Below, in pieces: positions 32,445 to 44,314 of a stretch of 60,000 nucleotides of DNA. The stretch covers positions 1,307,501 to 1,367,500 of the forward strand of contig JAAVLL010000002.1 in assembly GCA_012103035.1 (NCBI GenBank), written 5' to 3'. Position 1 is the stretch's first letter. Each line of letters opens with the position of its first letter. The DNA comes from Brucella oryzae. GTDB lineage: Bacteria; Pseudomonadota; Alphaproteobacteria; Rhizobiales; Rhizobiaceae. Under the pieces are notes generated by a model. The model was not told the origin of the DNA. It did no database searches and saw only the letters and a list, made by a program, of their open reading frames with translations. Position numbers and translations under genes: made by a program.

Positions 32445-33265
32445 TTATCCCAAACGGAATGCCGCCTGCTCGTCGCGGCGACGCTGCACCTCACGACGCT
32501 TGTTGATGATGGAGGCGATGATGACGCCGATGGTCACCAGCGCGATGAGGATCGTACAAACTGCGTTGATTTCCGGCGTCACACCAAGGCGCACCTGGCT
32601 GTAGATTTTCATCGGCAGCGTGGTGGCGCCCGGCCCTGAGTGAAGCTTGCAATCACCAGATCATCGAGCGACAGGGTGAATGCAAGCATCCAGCCCGAAA
32701 CCACTGCAGGCAGAATGACCGGCAGCGTCACCTTCATGAAGGTCGTAACCGGCGGCGCGCCGAGATCCATCGCCGCCTCTTCCAGCGAACGGTCAAAGCT
32801 GACGAGGCGCGACTGCACCACGACCGCCACGAAACACATGGAAAAGGTGATGTGGGCGAGCGTCACCGTCCAGAAGCCGCGGTCGAAGTTCATTGCCACG
32901 AAGAGCAGCAGCAGCGACAGGCCGGTGATAACATCCGGCATGACCAGCGGTGCATAGACCATGCCGGAAAACAGGATACGTCCGCGAAAACGCGTATAGC
33001 GCGTCAGCGCAAGAGCTGCGAGCGTGCCCAGAACCGTGGCAATCGTCGCGGACAGCAGGCCGACGCGGATCGTTACCCATGCTGCATCCATCAGAGCCTG
33101 ATTACGAAACAGTTCGACATACCACTTGGTCGAGAACCCCGCCCAGACCGTGACCAGCCGGGATTCGTTGAATGAGTAAATGACCAGCAGAACGATGGGC
33201 AGGTAGAGGAAGGCGAAGCCCAGCGCCACCGATGCGATATTGAAGCGGGACCAGTTGTTCTGCAT
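32445..33265 (-). CDS. potI: Putrescine ABC transporter permease PotI
   Basis: About 273 residues. Start ATG 33265 (MQNNWSRFNIASVALG). Inner-membrane permease with the EAA loop RSLEEAAMDLGAPPVTTFMKVTLP and SLDDLVIASF. A break near 32635 is followed by GPGATTLPMKIYSQVRLGV, the expected C-terminal region, ending QAAFRLG at 32445. It is read in continuity with potH because of a shortened A run at the potH stop. It forms the transmembrane pore with PotH. Last gene of the potFGHI operon. Confidence 0.92.
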
Positions 33266-33266
33266 C

Positions 33267-34174
33267 CTATTTCCCTTTTCCTGCGCCCGCGCCTGCACCT
33301 GCTGGAAGATCACGATCGGCACGATCAGCAGGACAAGCAGCACGACTGCCACCGCCGAGGAGACCGGCCAGTCGCGGTTGGAGAAGAACTCGCTCCAGAT
33401 CGTCTTGCCGATCATGAGCGTCTGTGATCCACCCAGAAGGTCCGGGATGACGAATTCGCCCACCGCCGGGATGAAGACCAGGAAGCAGCCTGCCAGAACA
33501 CCGGCCAGTGACAGCGGAAACGTGATTTTCCAGAATGCAGCAAACGGCGTGCAGCCAAGGTCCTGCGCTGCCTCGATCAACGAATAATCCATCTTTTCCA
33601 GCGACGAATAGATCGGCAGCACCATGAATGGCAGGTAGGAATAGACGATGCCGATGAACACCGCCGTGTCGGTGTTCAGGATGTTGAGCGGCGTGTCGAT
33701 GACGTTCAGCGCCATCAGGAACTGGTTGAGCAGCCCTTCCGGCTTCAAAATGCCGATCCATGCATAGACGCGGATGAGGAACGAGGTCCAGAAAGGCAGG
33801 ATCACCATCATCAGCAGCGTCGGGCGTATGGTGGTCGGCGCGCGCGCAATGCCATAGGCCATCGGATAGGCCACAAGCAGCGTCAGAACGGTGGAAATGG
33901 CGGCGATCCGGACGCTCGACAGGTAAGCCTTGTAATAGAGCGGATCGTCAAGCAGCCACAGATAATTATCAAAGGAGAGCTGTTTGATTTTCTCCCATAT
34001 GCTGGCAAATCCCTGTGCCAGATCGAAGGTCGGCATATAGGCCGGGATCGCCATCGCGACTTCCGACAGGAAATCTTGAAGACGATGAAAACGGACAAGA
34101 AAGAATACCAGCAGCCAGAGATAAGGCACTGCGATGACGAGGCGGCTGGCGATGGAAGCAATCAGCTTCTGCAT
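33267..34174 (-). CDS. potH: Putrescine ABC transporter permease PotH
   Basis: About 302 residues; start ATG 34174 (MQKLIASIASRLVIAV). Membrane permease with SLIEAAQDLGCTPFAAFWKITFP (EAA loop), PFWTSFLIRVYAWIGILKPEG and EFVIPDLLGG. The open frame continues into potI through GGGAAATAGG; one more A in the run gives a Lys codon and the stop TAG at 33267-33269, 1 bp before the potI ATG, which is the standard arrangement. It sits 10 bp after potG. Confidence 0.92.
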
Positions 34175-34184
34175 GGGGTAATCC

Positions 34185-35329
<1,145 letters not shown>

Positions 35330-35493
35330 TCCGTTCCCTATCCGATCTACCCGGAACCAAAAGCCTGTCTCAAAGCAAGACTGCTCTCGATAATTATGCA
35401 GTATTACAAGACGCAGAACGGCCCTCCGTCTGCACAGTGGGCCGCTCTTCACGATGTCGGGCGGGACATATCTGTCCCATAGTAATTTGGCTC

Positions 35494-36597
35494 TTACTGG
35501 CCGGTGACGATCTTGGTCCAGGCGCGGGTGACCACGCGCTGGGTCTTGGTGTCATAAGGCGTCGGCACGAACAGCTTCTTCATGACGTCTTCGGTCGGAT
35601 AGATTTCCGGATCGTCAAGAATTTCCTTGTCGATGAACTCCTGCGATGCCTTGTTGCCATTGGCATAGAACACAAAGTTCGACGCCTTTGCCGCCACTTC
35701 CGGGCGCATCATGTAGTTCATGAATTCAAGCGCTTCCGGGACATGCTTGGCGTCTGCCGGGATCGCCATCTGGTCGAACCAGATCAGCGCGCCTTCCTTC
35801 GGGATCGAATAGCCGATCTCGACACCCTGCTTTGCCTTTTCGGCGCGGTCACGTGCCTGGAAAATATCGCCCGAATAGCCGACAGCCATGCAGATATCGC
35901 CATTGGCGAGCGCATTGATATATTCAGACGAGTGGAACTTGCGGATGTTCGGGCGGATATTGAGATAGAGATCCTGCGCCTTCTGCAAGTCGTCGGGCGA
36001 CGGGGAATTCGGGTCGAGACCCAGATAGTTCAGCGCCGGGCGCAACATTTCGCTGGCTGAATCGAGCAGGTAAATGCCGCAATCTTTCAGCTTTGCCGAT
36101 TTTTCAGGGTCGAAAAGCACGTCCCAGGAGTCGATCGTGTCGGTGCCGAGCGCTTCCTTGATCTTGGCCTTGTTATAGCCGATGCCGGTCGTACCCCACA
36201 TGTAGTTGACGGAATATTCGTTGCCCGGATCATAGGTTGCCGCACGGGTCGAAATCTCATCCCACATATTCTTGAGGTTCGGCAGCTTGTCCTTGTCGAG
36301 TTTCAGGAACACGCCTGCCGGAATCTGGCGTCCAAGAAATTCGCCCGATGGCACGACAACGTCATAGCCGCTGCCGCCGGCCAGAAGCTTGGTTTCCAGA
36401 ATTTCGTTGGAGTCATAGACGTCGTAGACGACCTTGATCCCGGTCTCCTTGGTGAAGTCCTTGAGGATGGAATCGTCGATATAATCCGACCAGTTATAGA
36501 TATTGACCACCCGCTCCTGCGCACTGGCGGAGAATGCGGCAGCCGCTACGAAGCCCGTCGCAACGGTCGTTGCCAGAAGGAAGGATTTGATCCCCAT
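35494..36597 (-). CDS. potF: Putrescine-binding periplasmic protein PotF
   Basis: A 367-residue intact binding protein. ATG 36597 (MGIKSFLLATTVATGF) is favoured over ATG 36609 because GGAG precedes it. Signal peptide ending SASAQERVVN. Family features: VNIYNWSDYIDDSILKDF, YDVVVPSGEFLGRQI, YMWGTTGIGYN, LDSASEMLRPALNYLG, CMAVGYSGDIFQARD and AIPADAKHVPEALEFMNYM. WSDY and the mid-protein acidic and aromatic residues are the putrescine-contact positions known for PotF. First gene of potFGHI. Confidence 0.95.
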   Translation of the reverse strand: MGIKSFLLATTVATGFVAAAAFSASAQERVVNIYNWSDYIDDSILKDFTKETGIKVVYDVYDSNEILETKLLAGGSGYDVVVPSGEFLGRQIPAGVFLKLDKDKLPNLKNMWDEISTRAATYDPGNEYSVNYMWGTTGIGYNKAKIKEALGTDTIDSWDVLFDPEKSAKLKDCGIYLLDSASEMLRPALNYLGLDPNSPSPDDLQKAQDLYLNIRPNIRKFHSSEYINALANGDICMAVGYSGDIFQARDRAEKAKQGVEIGYSIPKEGALIWFDQMAIPADAKHVPEALEFMNYMMRPEVAAKASNFVFYANGNKASQEFIDKEILDDPEIYPTEDVMKKLFVPTPYDTKTQRVVTRAWTKIVTGQ

Positions 36598-36888
36598 TAT
36601 TTGCTCCATTCTACACGCTCATTTTCGGTACAGGTACAGGTTGGATATACTATTCCTTGATTGCACTTTTTAGATTGCACCGGTTTCGTCAACCGCCTGC
36701 GTCGATCACGAACATAAAAATTGCAACCTAAGCGCTGCTGGAGGGCGATGAGATTTCGGCTGTGTTGAGCCGAAAATGGTGGGGTTTGAGAACCGGAGCG
36801 GAATGTACTTTTGGGTACATGAGCACCGGAAGCGAAAACCACGCCATTTGCAGGCCATCACAGCCGAAATATCGCGCCCTGCGCGCCT
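36598..36888. repeat. Intergenic region with a palindromic element
   Basis: About 290 bp between potF and the regulator gene, both on the minus strand. It holds a hairpin ATGTAC-TTTTGG-GTACAT at 36803-36820, flanked by GAACCGGAGCG and GAGCACCGGAAG, which form a second, looser inverted pair. This looks like a small palindromic repeat and could act as a terminator of the regulator gene. The part nearest potF should contain its promoter. Confidence 0.5.
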
Positions 36889-38298
36889 CTATTGGAAATC
36901 GAAGGCAGAAAGCCCCGCCACCATCTCGTCCAGACCGAGCGGGCGTGTCAGCGGCGGCTCGGCGCGAGTGATGCAGCCCTGCCGTTCGCACAGGCGACAG
37001 GCGGGGCCGATTTCCGTATTGCCCGCCTTTGAAAGCGAGGCGCCATAGACGGTTTCAACACCCACCTCCAGCGCACAGCCAAGCAGCAGCGCTGTCCTGC
37101 GTGGGCGCTCATTGAATGCGCCCTGCGGCCCTTCCAGCGTGCGGGCAATGGTCAGGAAAGCAGAGCCGTCCGGCAATTCCACCGGCTCGGCCAGCACTTG
37201 CCCGCTTGCGCGAAGGCTGCATAGACCGGCAGCTTGGGGCATTGACCGCCGAAGCGGGTCGGAAAACCCTCGGCTCCTGCAACGCGCAGTCGATTGCCTG
37301 CATGATCGATTTCCATCACAAAGAAAGGCAACGCACTTGCCCCTGCCGTTGCAAGGTGGTCAGCCGGTTTGCCGCCTGCTGGAACGAAACCCCAAACCGC
37401 GTGCGCAATACGTCGACATCATAACGGGCCCGTACAGCTGCATCACGAAACTGGCGATAAGGCATCATCAAAGCCTGCGCGGCATAGCGCGCCAGTTCGA
37501 ACCGCGCGATGCGATTGGCTTCACTGGACGAAAGTTTCAGCCCTTCCGTCTCAGCACCAATCACCACCTGCATACGGATCAGCGCCGCCTCCATGGCGAT
37601 TTCCTGCAACTGATCGAAGGGGACAGACGCTCTGAAACAAACAGCCGCTGTGAATGCCGGTCATACCGCCTGCGCCAGTTGGGCATGGTGGCAACCGGCA
37701 GCGCGCGAACCGTAATGCCATGCTCACGCCGCAGCCAATCCTTCAAGGCTGTCGACAGATCGCCATCCGGCTTCAACAGTGCGAAAAAACTTTCTGCCTC
37801 TTCCTCGATGCGCGGATAATGGTTGACCCGCCGCGCCATCACATCGCGCACCTCATCCAGCGGCAGGCGCGTCGCCGAAAGCTCTGCCCCGCTTCCCTCA
37901 TGCGACAGCAATTGCGACAGATCGGAGAGGCGCTGCTGCTGCTCGCGATAGGCACGGTAAAGCTTCATAATGCCGACGGCAGCATTGGGCGCAGCCTCAC
38001 CGATTTCGACCAGTTCCTGATCGCCCGGCAATTCGCCGGTCAGAAGTGGATCGGAGAAGACTTCCTTCAGGCCCGTGATCGTGGAGCCGCTTTCGGCCTG
38101 AAGACTGTCGAGGTCGAGCTTGTAAACGCTGGCAAGTTTCAGCAAAAGCTGTACCGTCAGCGGGCGCTGATTGCGCTCGATCAGATTGAGATAGGATGGG
38201 GAAATTCCAAGCGCTTCGGCCATGGCCGTCTGCGTCAGGGATCGCTCGTTGCGAATGCGCCTGATGCGCGGCCCGGCAAAAATCTTGCGTTCGCTCAA
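36889..38298 (-). CDS. ScfR/RamB-type short-chain fatty acyl-CoA regulator (frameshifted)
   Basis: About 470 codons. Start TTG 38298 with GGAGG 7 bp upstream. N-terminal XRE helix-turn-helix (RIRRIRNERSLTQTAMAEAL, GISPSYLNLIERNQRPL), a middle IrrE-like segment with AMEAALIRM and SSSEANRIARFELARYAAQALM, and a C-terminal ScfR domain with conserved cysteines (ACRLCERQGCITRAEPPLTRP, preceded by LGCALEV). Breaks near 37640, 37330 and 37230. Relatives such as RamB and PccR sense acyl-CoA status and control acetate or propionate genes. It diverges from aceA, so control of the glyoxylate shunt is the likely job. Confidence 0.88.
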
Positions 38299-38373
38299 TT
38301 CCGTCCTCCCAAACCCGCAATGATGCGTTTTACAATTCATGACAAAATAGACGCAAAGCTCGACTTTGACAAG

Positions 38374-38480
38374 ATTTACAAATTTACATCGCCCATCAGT
38401 CAAGACTTCGACAGCATTACCTCAATTATCTGACCATTTATCCGGTTTTTCTGGCGCTTCAATCATACCGATTGTAAATC
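38374..38480. promoter_or_regulatory. Repeated GATTTACAA motifs between regulator and aceA
   Basis: GATTTACAAATTTACA at 38373-38388 contains two direct TTTACA units, and GATTGTAAATC at 38470-38480 is the reverse complement of GATTTACAATC. These resemble the TTTGCAAA-type half-sites of RamB/PccR regulators with one changed base. They fill the space between the divergent regulator and aceA genes. A binding role is inference. Confidence 0.45.
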
Positions 38481-38546
38481 TGGTCACAGAAAGAGCGGTC
38501 ACCAATTGCTCTACAAATACCGATTACAACACGAGGAGACACCGAA

Positions 38547-39834
<1,288 letters not shown>

Positions 39835-39865
39835 CAGCCAGCCGCCAAACAGGAGGAACAGTTCC

Positions 39866-40102
39866 ATGAATTCGCCAGCACGCGTCAAGGAAAGAGCAGA
39901 AGAACAATCGTCAAGCATGACCACGGATCAGCAGACCGTTATCCGCATGCTCGCCAATGATCTGCATCGCCTCAACTACACCGTCATGAAGGCGGTCGAG
40001 GCAGGCGTTTCCGTGGAACTGGTCCGCTCCGCCCGGCATCATGGCGGCGACGGCAACTGGGGTGATCTCTTGATCCCGGTCATCGTCACCCACGACAAGT
40101 GA
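39866..40102 (+). CDS. Small conserved-looking protein following aceA
   Basis: A 78-residue intact protein with an AGGAGGAA ribosome binding site. It begins MNSPARVKERAEEQS and has an amphipathic stretch QTVIRMLANDLHRLNYTVMK and EAGVSVELVRSARHHGGDG. No signal peptide or membrane segment. I do not recognise the family. It is 31 bp behind aceA and followed by a terminator, so it is probably co-transcribed with isocitrate lyase. Confidence 0.6.
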   Translation: MNSPARVKERAEEQSSSMTTDQQTVIRMLANDLHRLNYTVMKAVEAGVSVELVRSARHHGGDGNWGDLLIPVIVTHDK

Positions 40103-40248
40103 TGATGCTCTCAACAATCGCCGTCGCCGTGTTCACACACATTGCCTTCGGCAGCGACACAATGTCCAAACGTGTAATTGTCCGCAAAATTCGATGAAAC
40201 GGACTTGATATACCACTCGCTTTATGGTCGGATTTCCTCAACTGACCT

Positions 40249-40277
40249 CCCCGGCTGGCCCCGCCAGTCGGGGTTTT
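40249..40277 (+). terminator. Terminator of the aceA unit
   Basis: An 11-bp stem (CCCCGGCTGGC / GCCAGTCGGGG with one G-T pair) and a 3-nt loop, followed by TTTT. It is the only structured element in the 365-bp gap between 40103 and 40467; the rest is unremarkable. Confidence 0.85.
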
Positions 40278-40467
40278 CAGATGTAGAAATAAAGCGCCTA
40301 TAGACCTTTCTCTCGCGCGAACACTATCCCCGCGCAATATTGATCAAAATTCACCCAATCCTGGCAAAACCTTGCTCCGTGCATCAGCACAGCAAACCCG
40401 CAGAGCGACTACGCGTCCGGGACTGCTTACAAAACATCCTTGCGGGGCAAGGAAAACAGGAAGTTTC

Positions 40468-40884
40468 ATGTCAGTGCAATCGCTTATCGACAATATTGCC
40501 ACCAGGATCAACATTGACCCGCAGCTTGCGGAAAAGCTCGCCGGTTCGGTGTTTTCCGTATTGCAGCACAGCGCGCCGGAAATCGGCAGCAAGATTTTCG
40601 CGCTCCTGCCGGATGCGCAGCAACTGGCAAACGCCCATGACGTCCTTGCAACAGGCACCGGCGGCATCATGGGCGCGCTGTCCGGCCTGATGGACAATGT
40701 AGCGGGCGAAAAGATGAGCGCGCTTCTGAAAGCCGCCGCCACGCTTCGCGCCAGCGGCCTGTCGAGCGACCAGATCACCGAGGCGGGCGGACAAGTCATC
40801 AACTACGTGCGCGACCACGACCCGCAGCTGATCGATCAGCTGGTGACGAACGTGCCCGCGCTCAAGGGCCATTTCGGCCTCTGA
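40468..40884 (+). CDS. Hypothetical cytoplasmic protein
   Basis: A 138-residue intact protein; ATG 40468 is preceded by AGGAAG. It starts MSVQSLIDNIATRINIDPQL and is mainly helical with a glycine-rich centre (ATGTGGIMGALSGLMDNVAG) and a C-terminal VINYVRDHDPQLIDQLVTNV. No signal peptide. The repeated pattern of amphipathic helices resembles small DUF families of unknown role (DUF2267/DUF2780-like), but I cannot assign one. It has its own promoter space on both sides. Confidence 0.6.
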   Translation: MSVQSLIDNIATRINIDPQLAEKLAGSVFSVLQHSAPEIGSKIFALLPDAQQLANAHDVLATGTGGIMGALSGLMDNVAGEKMSALLKAAATLRASGLSSDQITEAGGQVINYVRDHDPQLIDQLVTNVPALKGHFGL

Positions 40885-41005
40885 TACGCCCTCTTCAATT
40901 GTGTGCGCTTTTCGCGATGGCGCACACAAAAGCTTGGCCAACCCATTTGTCATTAACGGCCAGCACAGCTATCATGCCGATATCGAAATCATTTTCTGGT
41001 GATGG

Positions 41006-42432
41006 ATGTCTGCTGATACGACGGAAAAGAAGGTTACGCGTGCGCCGCGTCGCCGTACGCCTGCCTATGTCAAATCTCTTCGCGGTGTGAAGAACTGGAA
41101 ACAGGCGACCGAATGGCTTGCCTGGCGCGATATCGAAGACATCGAATGCATTACCCCGATCAGGCGGGGTTGCCCGCGGCAAGATGATGCCGTCGAAGAA
41201 GTTCACCTCCAATACATCGCTGGCATTGCCTTCGGCAGTGTTCATGACGACGATTTCCGGAGCCTATCCGGAAGACGGTTACGGCTTCCATTATCCGGAG
41301 GACGACGGCGACCTGAGACTGCTGCCCGACCTTTCCACGCTATCGGCTGTTCCGTGGGAAACCGACCCGACGGCACAGGTTATCTGTGATCTCGTCTATC
41401 AGGACGGGCGCGCGGTGGAATTCACCCCGCGCAATGTACTGCGCAATGTCGTCGCCGCCTACGGCAAGCGCGGATTGAAGCCTGTCGTGGCGCCGGAAAT
41501 CGAGTTCTATCTGGTGCGCAAGAACCCCGACCCGGATTATCCGCTGACGCCGCCCGTCGGCCGTTCGGGCCGGGCCATTGGCGGCGGTCAGGGCTATTCG
41601 ATCGCAGGCGTCAACGAATTCGACGAACTGATCGACGATATCTATCATTTCTCCGAGGGCCAGGGGCTGGAGATCGACACGCTGATCCACGAAGAAGGCG
41701 CGGGCCAGCTTGAAATCAACCTGCGCCATGGCGACCCGGTGGAACTTGCCGATCAGGTTTTCATGTTCAAGCGCACGATCCGCGAGGCGGCGCTGAAACA
41801 CGACATGTATGCCACCTTCATGGCCAAGCCCATTCAGGGGCAACCGGGATCTGCGATGCATATCCACCAGTCCATCGTCGACAAGAAGACCGGGCGCAAC
41901 ATCTTCACCAATGAGGATGGCAGCGAAAGCGAGGCTTTCCGCAATTTCATCGGCGGCATGCAGCGTCATGTTCCGAATGCGCTTGTCATGTTCGCGCCCT
42001 ATGTGAACTCCTACCGCCGCCTGACGCCGGACGCTTCCGCGCCCGTCAACGTCAAATGGGGCTACGACAACCGCACCACCGCTTTCCGCGTGCCGCGCTC
42101 CGACCCCAATGGGCGCCGCGTGGAAAACCGCATCCCTCCTCTGACGCCAACCCCTACCTTGCCCTTGCAGCTTCCTTGGCCTGCGGCCTGATCGGCCTTG
42201 TGAACAAGATCGAGCCGGAACAGCCCGCAACCACAAGCGTCAACACTAAAGAGGTCGAGCTGCCCCGCGGCTTGATCGACGCGGTGGAACTGTTTGAGGA
42301 AGACACCGAACTGCGCAACCTGTTCGGCAGTTCCTTCATGACGACCTATGCCGCCATCAAACGCGCCGAGTTCGAAACCTTCATGGAAGTCATCAGCCCG
42401 TGGGAACGCGAGTTTTGTTGCTCAATGTTTAG
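41006..42432 (+). CDS. puuA: Glutamine-synthetase-family enzyme, likely gamma-glutamylpolyamine synthetase
   Basis: About 475 codons. The product would ligate glutamate to a polyamine or amine. The start MSADTTEKKVTRAPRRR is followed by the GS N-terminal fold and the catalytic domain: PEIEFYLV, EEGAGQLEINLRHGDP, GSAMHIHQSIVD, NSYRRLTPDASAPVNVKWG, and after a break near 42133 SSDANPYLALAASLACG. A second break near 41155 and a T-run contraction at 42415 (TTTT for TTTTT) also occur; the corrected end is EREFLLLNV at 42432. PuuA assignment rests on the family and on the PuuB-like oxidase downstream; other GS-like ligases remain possible. Confidence 0.82.
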
Positions 42433-42434
42433 TT

Positions 42435-42494
42435 AGGGCAGTAGGGCAGTAGGGCAGTAGGGCAGTAGGGCAGTAGGGCAGTAGGGCAGTAGGG
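42435..42494 (+). repeat. AGGGCAGT octamer tandem repeat
   Basis: Seven perfect copies of AGGGCAGT (42435-42490) plus AGGG. It starts 3 bp after the puuA stop. This is the octamer known from Brucella hypervariable typing loci. Copy number is expected to vary between isolates. Confidence 0.97.
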
Positions 42495-42512
42495 AAAAGC
42501 TAAACGGGGATC

Positions 42513-42875
42513 ATGGCAGTCAATTCGTATCGTGATCTTCTTGTTTGGCAGCAAGCGATGGAAATGGTCACCTCAATTTACAAGGTGACCGATTGCTGGC
42601 CCAAGGAAGAAATCTACGGTCTGACAAGTCAGGTTCGGCGTGCTGCCGTTTCTGTTCCAGCGAATATAGCTGAAGGCTTTGGGCGAGAAAATCGCGGCTC
42701 CTACCAGCAATTCCTGCGCATTGCCCAAGGCTCTCTCAAGGAAATGGAAACGCATCTCCTCATCGCCGAAAGGCTTGGTTTCATGCAGAGCGAAACAATC
42801 AATTCAATGTTGGTGAAAAGCGAAAGTATAGGCAAACTTCTCAGACTTCTGATCCGGAAACTCTCCGATCAATAA
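42513..42875 (+). CDS. Four-helix-bundle protein of the S23/IVP family
   Basis: A 120-residue intact protein beginning MAVNSYRDLLVWQQAMEMVT, with the family hallmarks VWQQAM, YGLTSQVRRAAVSVPANIAEG and GRENRGSYQQFLRIAQGSLKEMETHL. Related proteins are encoded inside intervening sequences of 23S rRNA genes in some bacteria, and elsewhere as stand-alone genes near variable loci; their function is not known. It sits between puuA and puuB with octamer repeats on its left and inverted octamers on its right, and unlike its neighbours needs no frame correction. Confidence 0.9.
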   Translation: MAVNSYRDLLVWQQAMEMVTSIYKVTDCWPKEEIYGLTSQVRRAAVSVPANIAEGFGRENRGSYQQFLRIAQGSLKEMETHLLIAERLGFMQSETINSMLVKSESIGKLLRLLIRKLSDQ

Positions 42876-42878
42876 CAT

Positions 42879-42910
42879 AATGCCTTATTGCCCTACTGCC
42901 TTACTGCCCT
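42879..42910 (-). repeat. Inverted, degenerate octamer repeats
   Basis: Read on the minus strand: AGGGCAGT, AAGGCAGT, AGGGCAAT, AAGGCATT. This is the same octamer as at 42435-42494 but in opposite orientation, starting 3 bp after the four-helix gene. With the left array it brackets the gene as an inverted pair. Confidence 0.93.
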
Positions 42911-42928
42911 AACCACCCGGAGCCGCCA

Positions 42929-44225
42929 ATGCCCCACCAGTCCCCAATCTCGCCCGGCTATTCCTGGTACGAGGCGACCGTTCCCGACCGACCGCAATAT
43001 CCCGAGATGGATGGATCGCGGCAGGCGGATGTCGTTGTCATTGGCGGCGGATATACGGGGCTTTCGGCAGCGTATCATCTGGCGAGACAGGGCGTGGATG
43101 TCACACTGATCGACGGCGCTCGGTTCGGTGATGGAGCGTCCGGGCGCAATGGCGGCCAGTTCGGCACCGGCCAGCGAACATGGGCCGAAGACCTCGAAGC
43201 CGAATATGGCTTCGAGCGCGCCAAGGCCCTGTTCGACGTAGCGGAAGAGGCCAAGGCCTTTCTCCTTGCCTTTGCCGATGAACATGGCATCGACATGGAA
43301 TATATGCCCGGCCAGATTTCGGTCGTGCACAAGCCGCGCTATCTGAAGTCATATGAACGCCATGTCGAGCTGATGGCGAACCGGTTCAACTATCCACATC
43401 TGCGTCTGCTCGATCGGGGAGACGGCGCGCCTGCTCGGTTCCGAACGCTATCATGGCGGCGTCTATGATGCAGGCACCGGCCATATCCATCCGCTGAAAC
43501 TGCTCGTCGGAACCGCAAAGGCGGCTCATACGGCGGGCGCAAAGCTGTTTGAAGACACCAGAGCCACCAAAATCAGCACAGCAAGCGGGCGGGTCGAGGT
43601 CGAAACCAATCGCGGAACCATCGTCGCGAAAAATGCCTTCATCGCGGTCAATGCTTATGGTGGGGCCTATGGCGGGCTGCTGGAGCCGGTCAGCACATCA
43701 CATGTCATGCCGATCCGCTCTTTCATCGGCGCAACGGTGCCGCTTGGCGACGACAGTACGGTTATTCCGGGTGGTGAATCCATTGACGATTCCCGCTTCG
43801 TGGTGCGTTATTTCCGTCGTTCAAAGGATGGCAGGCTGCTGTTCGGCGGGCGCGAAGCCTACACCGCCGACAATCCGCGTGAGATCAGCACGCATATCCG
43901 TCGCCAGATCGCGGAAATCTATCCCGCGCTTGCCAATGTCGAGATCACCCATGCATGGGGCGGATCAGTCGGCATCACCATGCCGCGTCAGCCTTTCGTG
44001 CGCGAGGTGATGCCCGGTGTCATTTCGGCAGGTGGCTATTCCGGTCACGGTGTCATGCTGGCCAATTATATGGGCAAGCTCTACGCGGAAACCCTCGCAG
44101 GCAATCGCGACAAGCTGAAACTGTTTGAGGAACTGCGCATTCCAGCCTTCCCCGGCGGTCGCACCTTCCGCTCGCCGCTGCTGTTTCTCGCCCTGTCGTG
44201 GTATGCATTGATGGACAGAATATAG
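42929..44225 (+). CDS. puuB: FAD-dependent amine oxidoreductase, PuuB-like
   Basis: About 432 codons. DAO-family flavoprotein expected to oxidise gamma-glutamylated polyamine. Start MPHQSPISPGYSWYEATVP (the SYYxAT/SWYEAT N-terminus is typical of PuuB/OrdL relatives). FAD-binding dinucleotide fold VVVIGGGYTGLSAAYHLARQG, then DGASGRNGGQFG, AFIAVNAYGG, GGREAYTADNP, AWGGSVGITMPRQPFV and the C-terminal GGYSGHGVMLANYMGK. One break near 43430. A terminator follows. Function as gamma-glutamylputrescine oxidase is inferred from family and from puuA and potFGHI nearby. Confidence 0.85.
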
Positions 44226-44250
44226 GCCATTGCTTGAGCCTACTATATGG

Positions 44251-44287
44251 AAAGGCGGAGCACCCTTCGGCACCCCGCCTTTTCTTA
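44251..44287 (+). terminator. Terminator after puuB
   Basis: Stem AAAGGCGG / CCGCCTTT around a 16-nt partly self-complementary loop, ending in a T run, 26 bp past the puuB stop. It also lies between the convergent puuB and Hint-protein genes and may serve both. Confidence 0.75.
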
Positions 44288-44314
44288 CCACCGCCCGGTA
44301 CACTATTCACTGTT

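Noticed and set aside
32439..32604. C-terminal extension of the AsmA-family protein past 32438
   Set aside because: It is antisense to the potI C-terminus and arises from a shortened C run at about 32403; the corrected frame stops at 32438.
41340..42236. 298-codon minus-strand frame
   Set aside because: Antisense to the puuA-like gene, with no recognisable domain.
42435..42494. Regular short repeats considered as a CRISPR array
   Set aside because: The 8-bp units are contiguous without spacers, and no cas genes are present; it is a VNTR.
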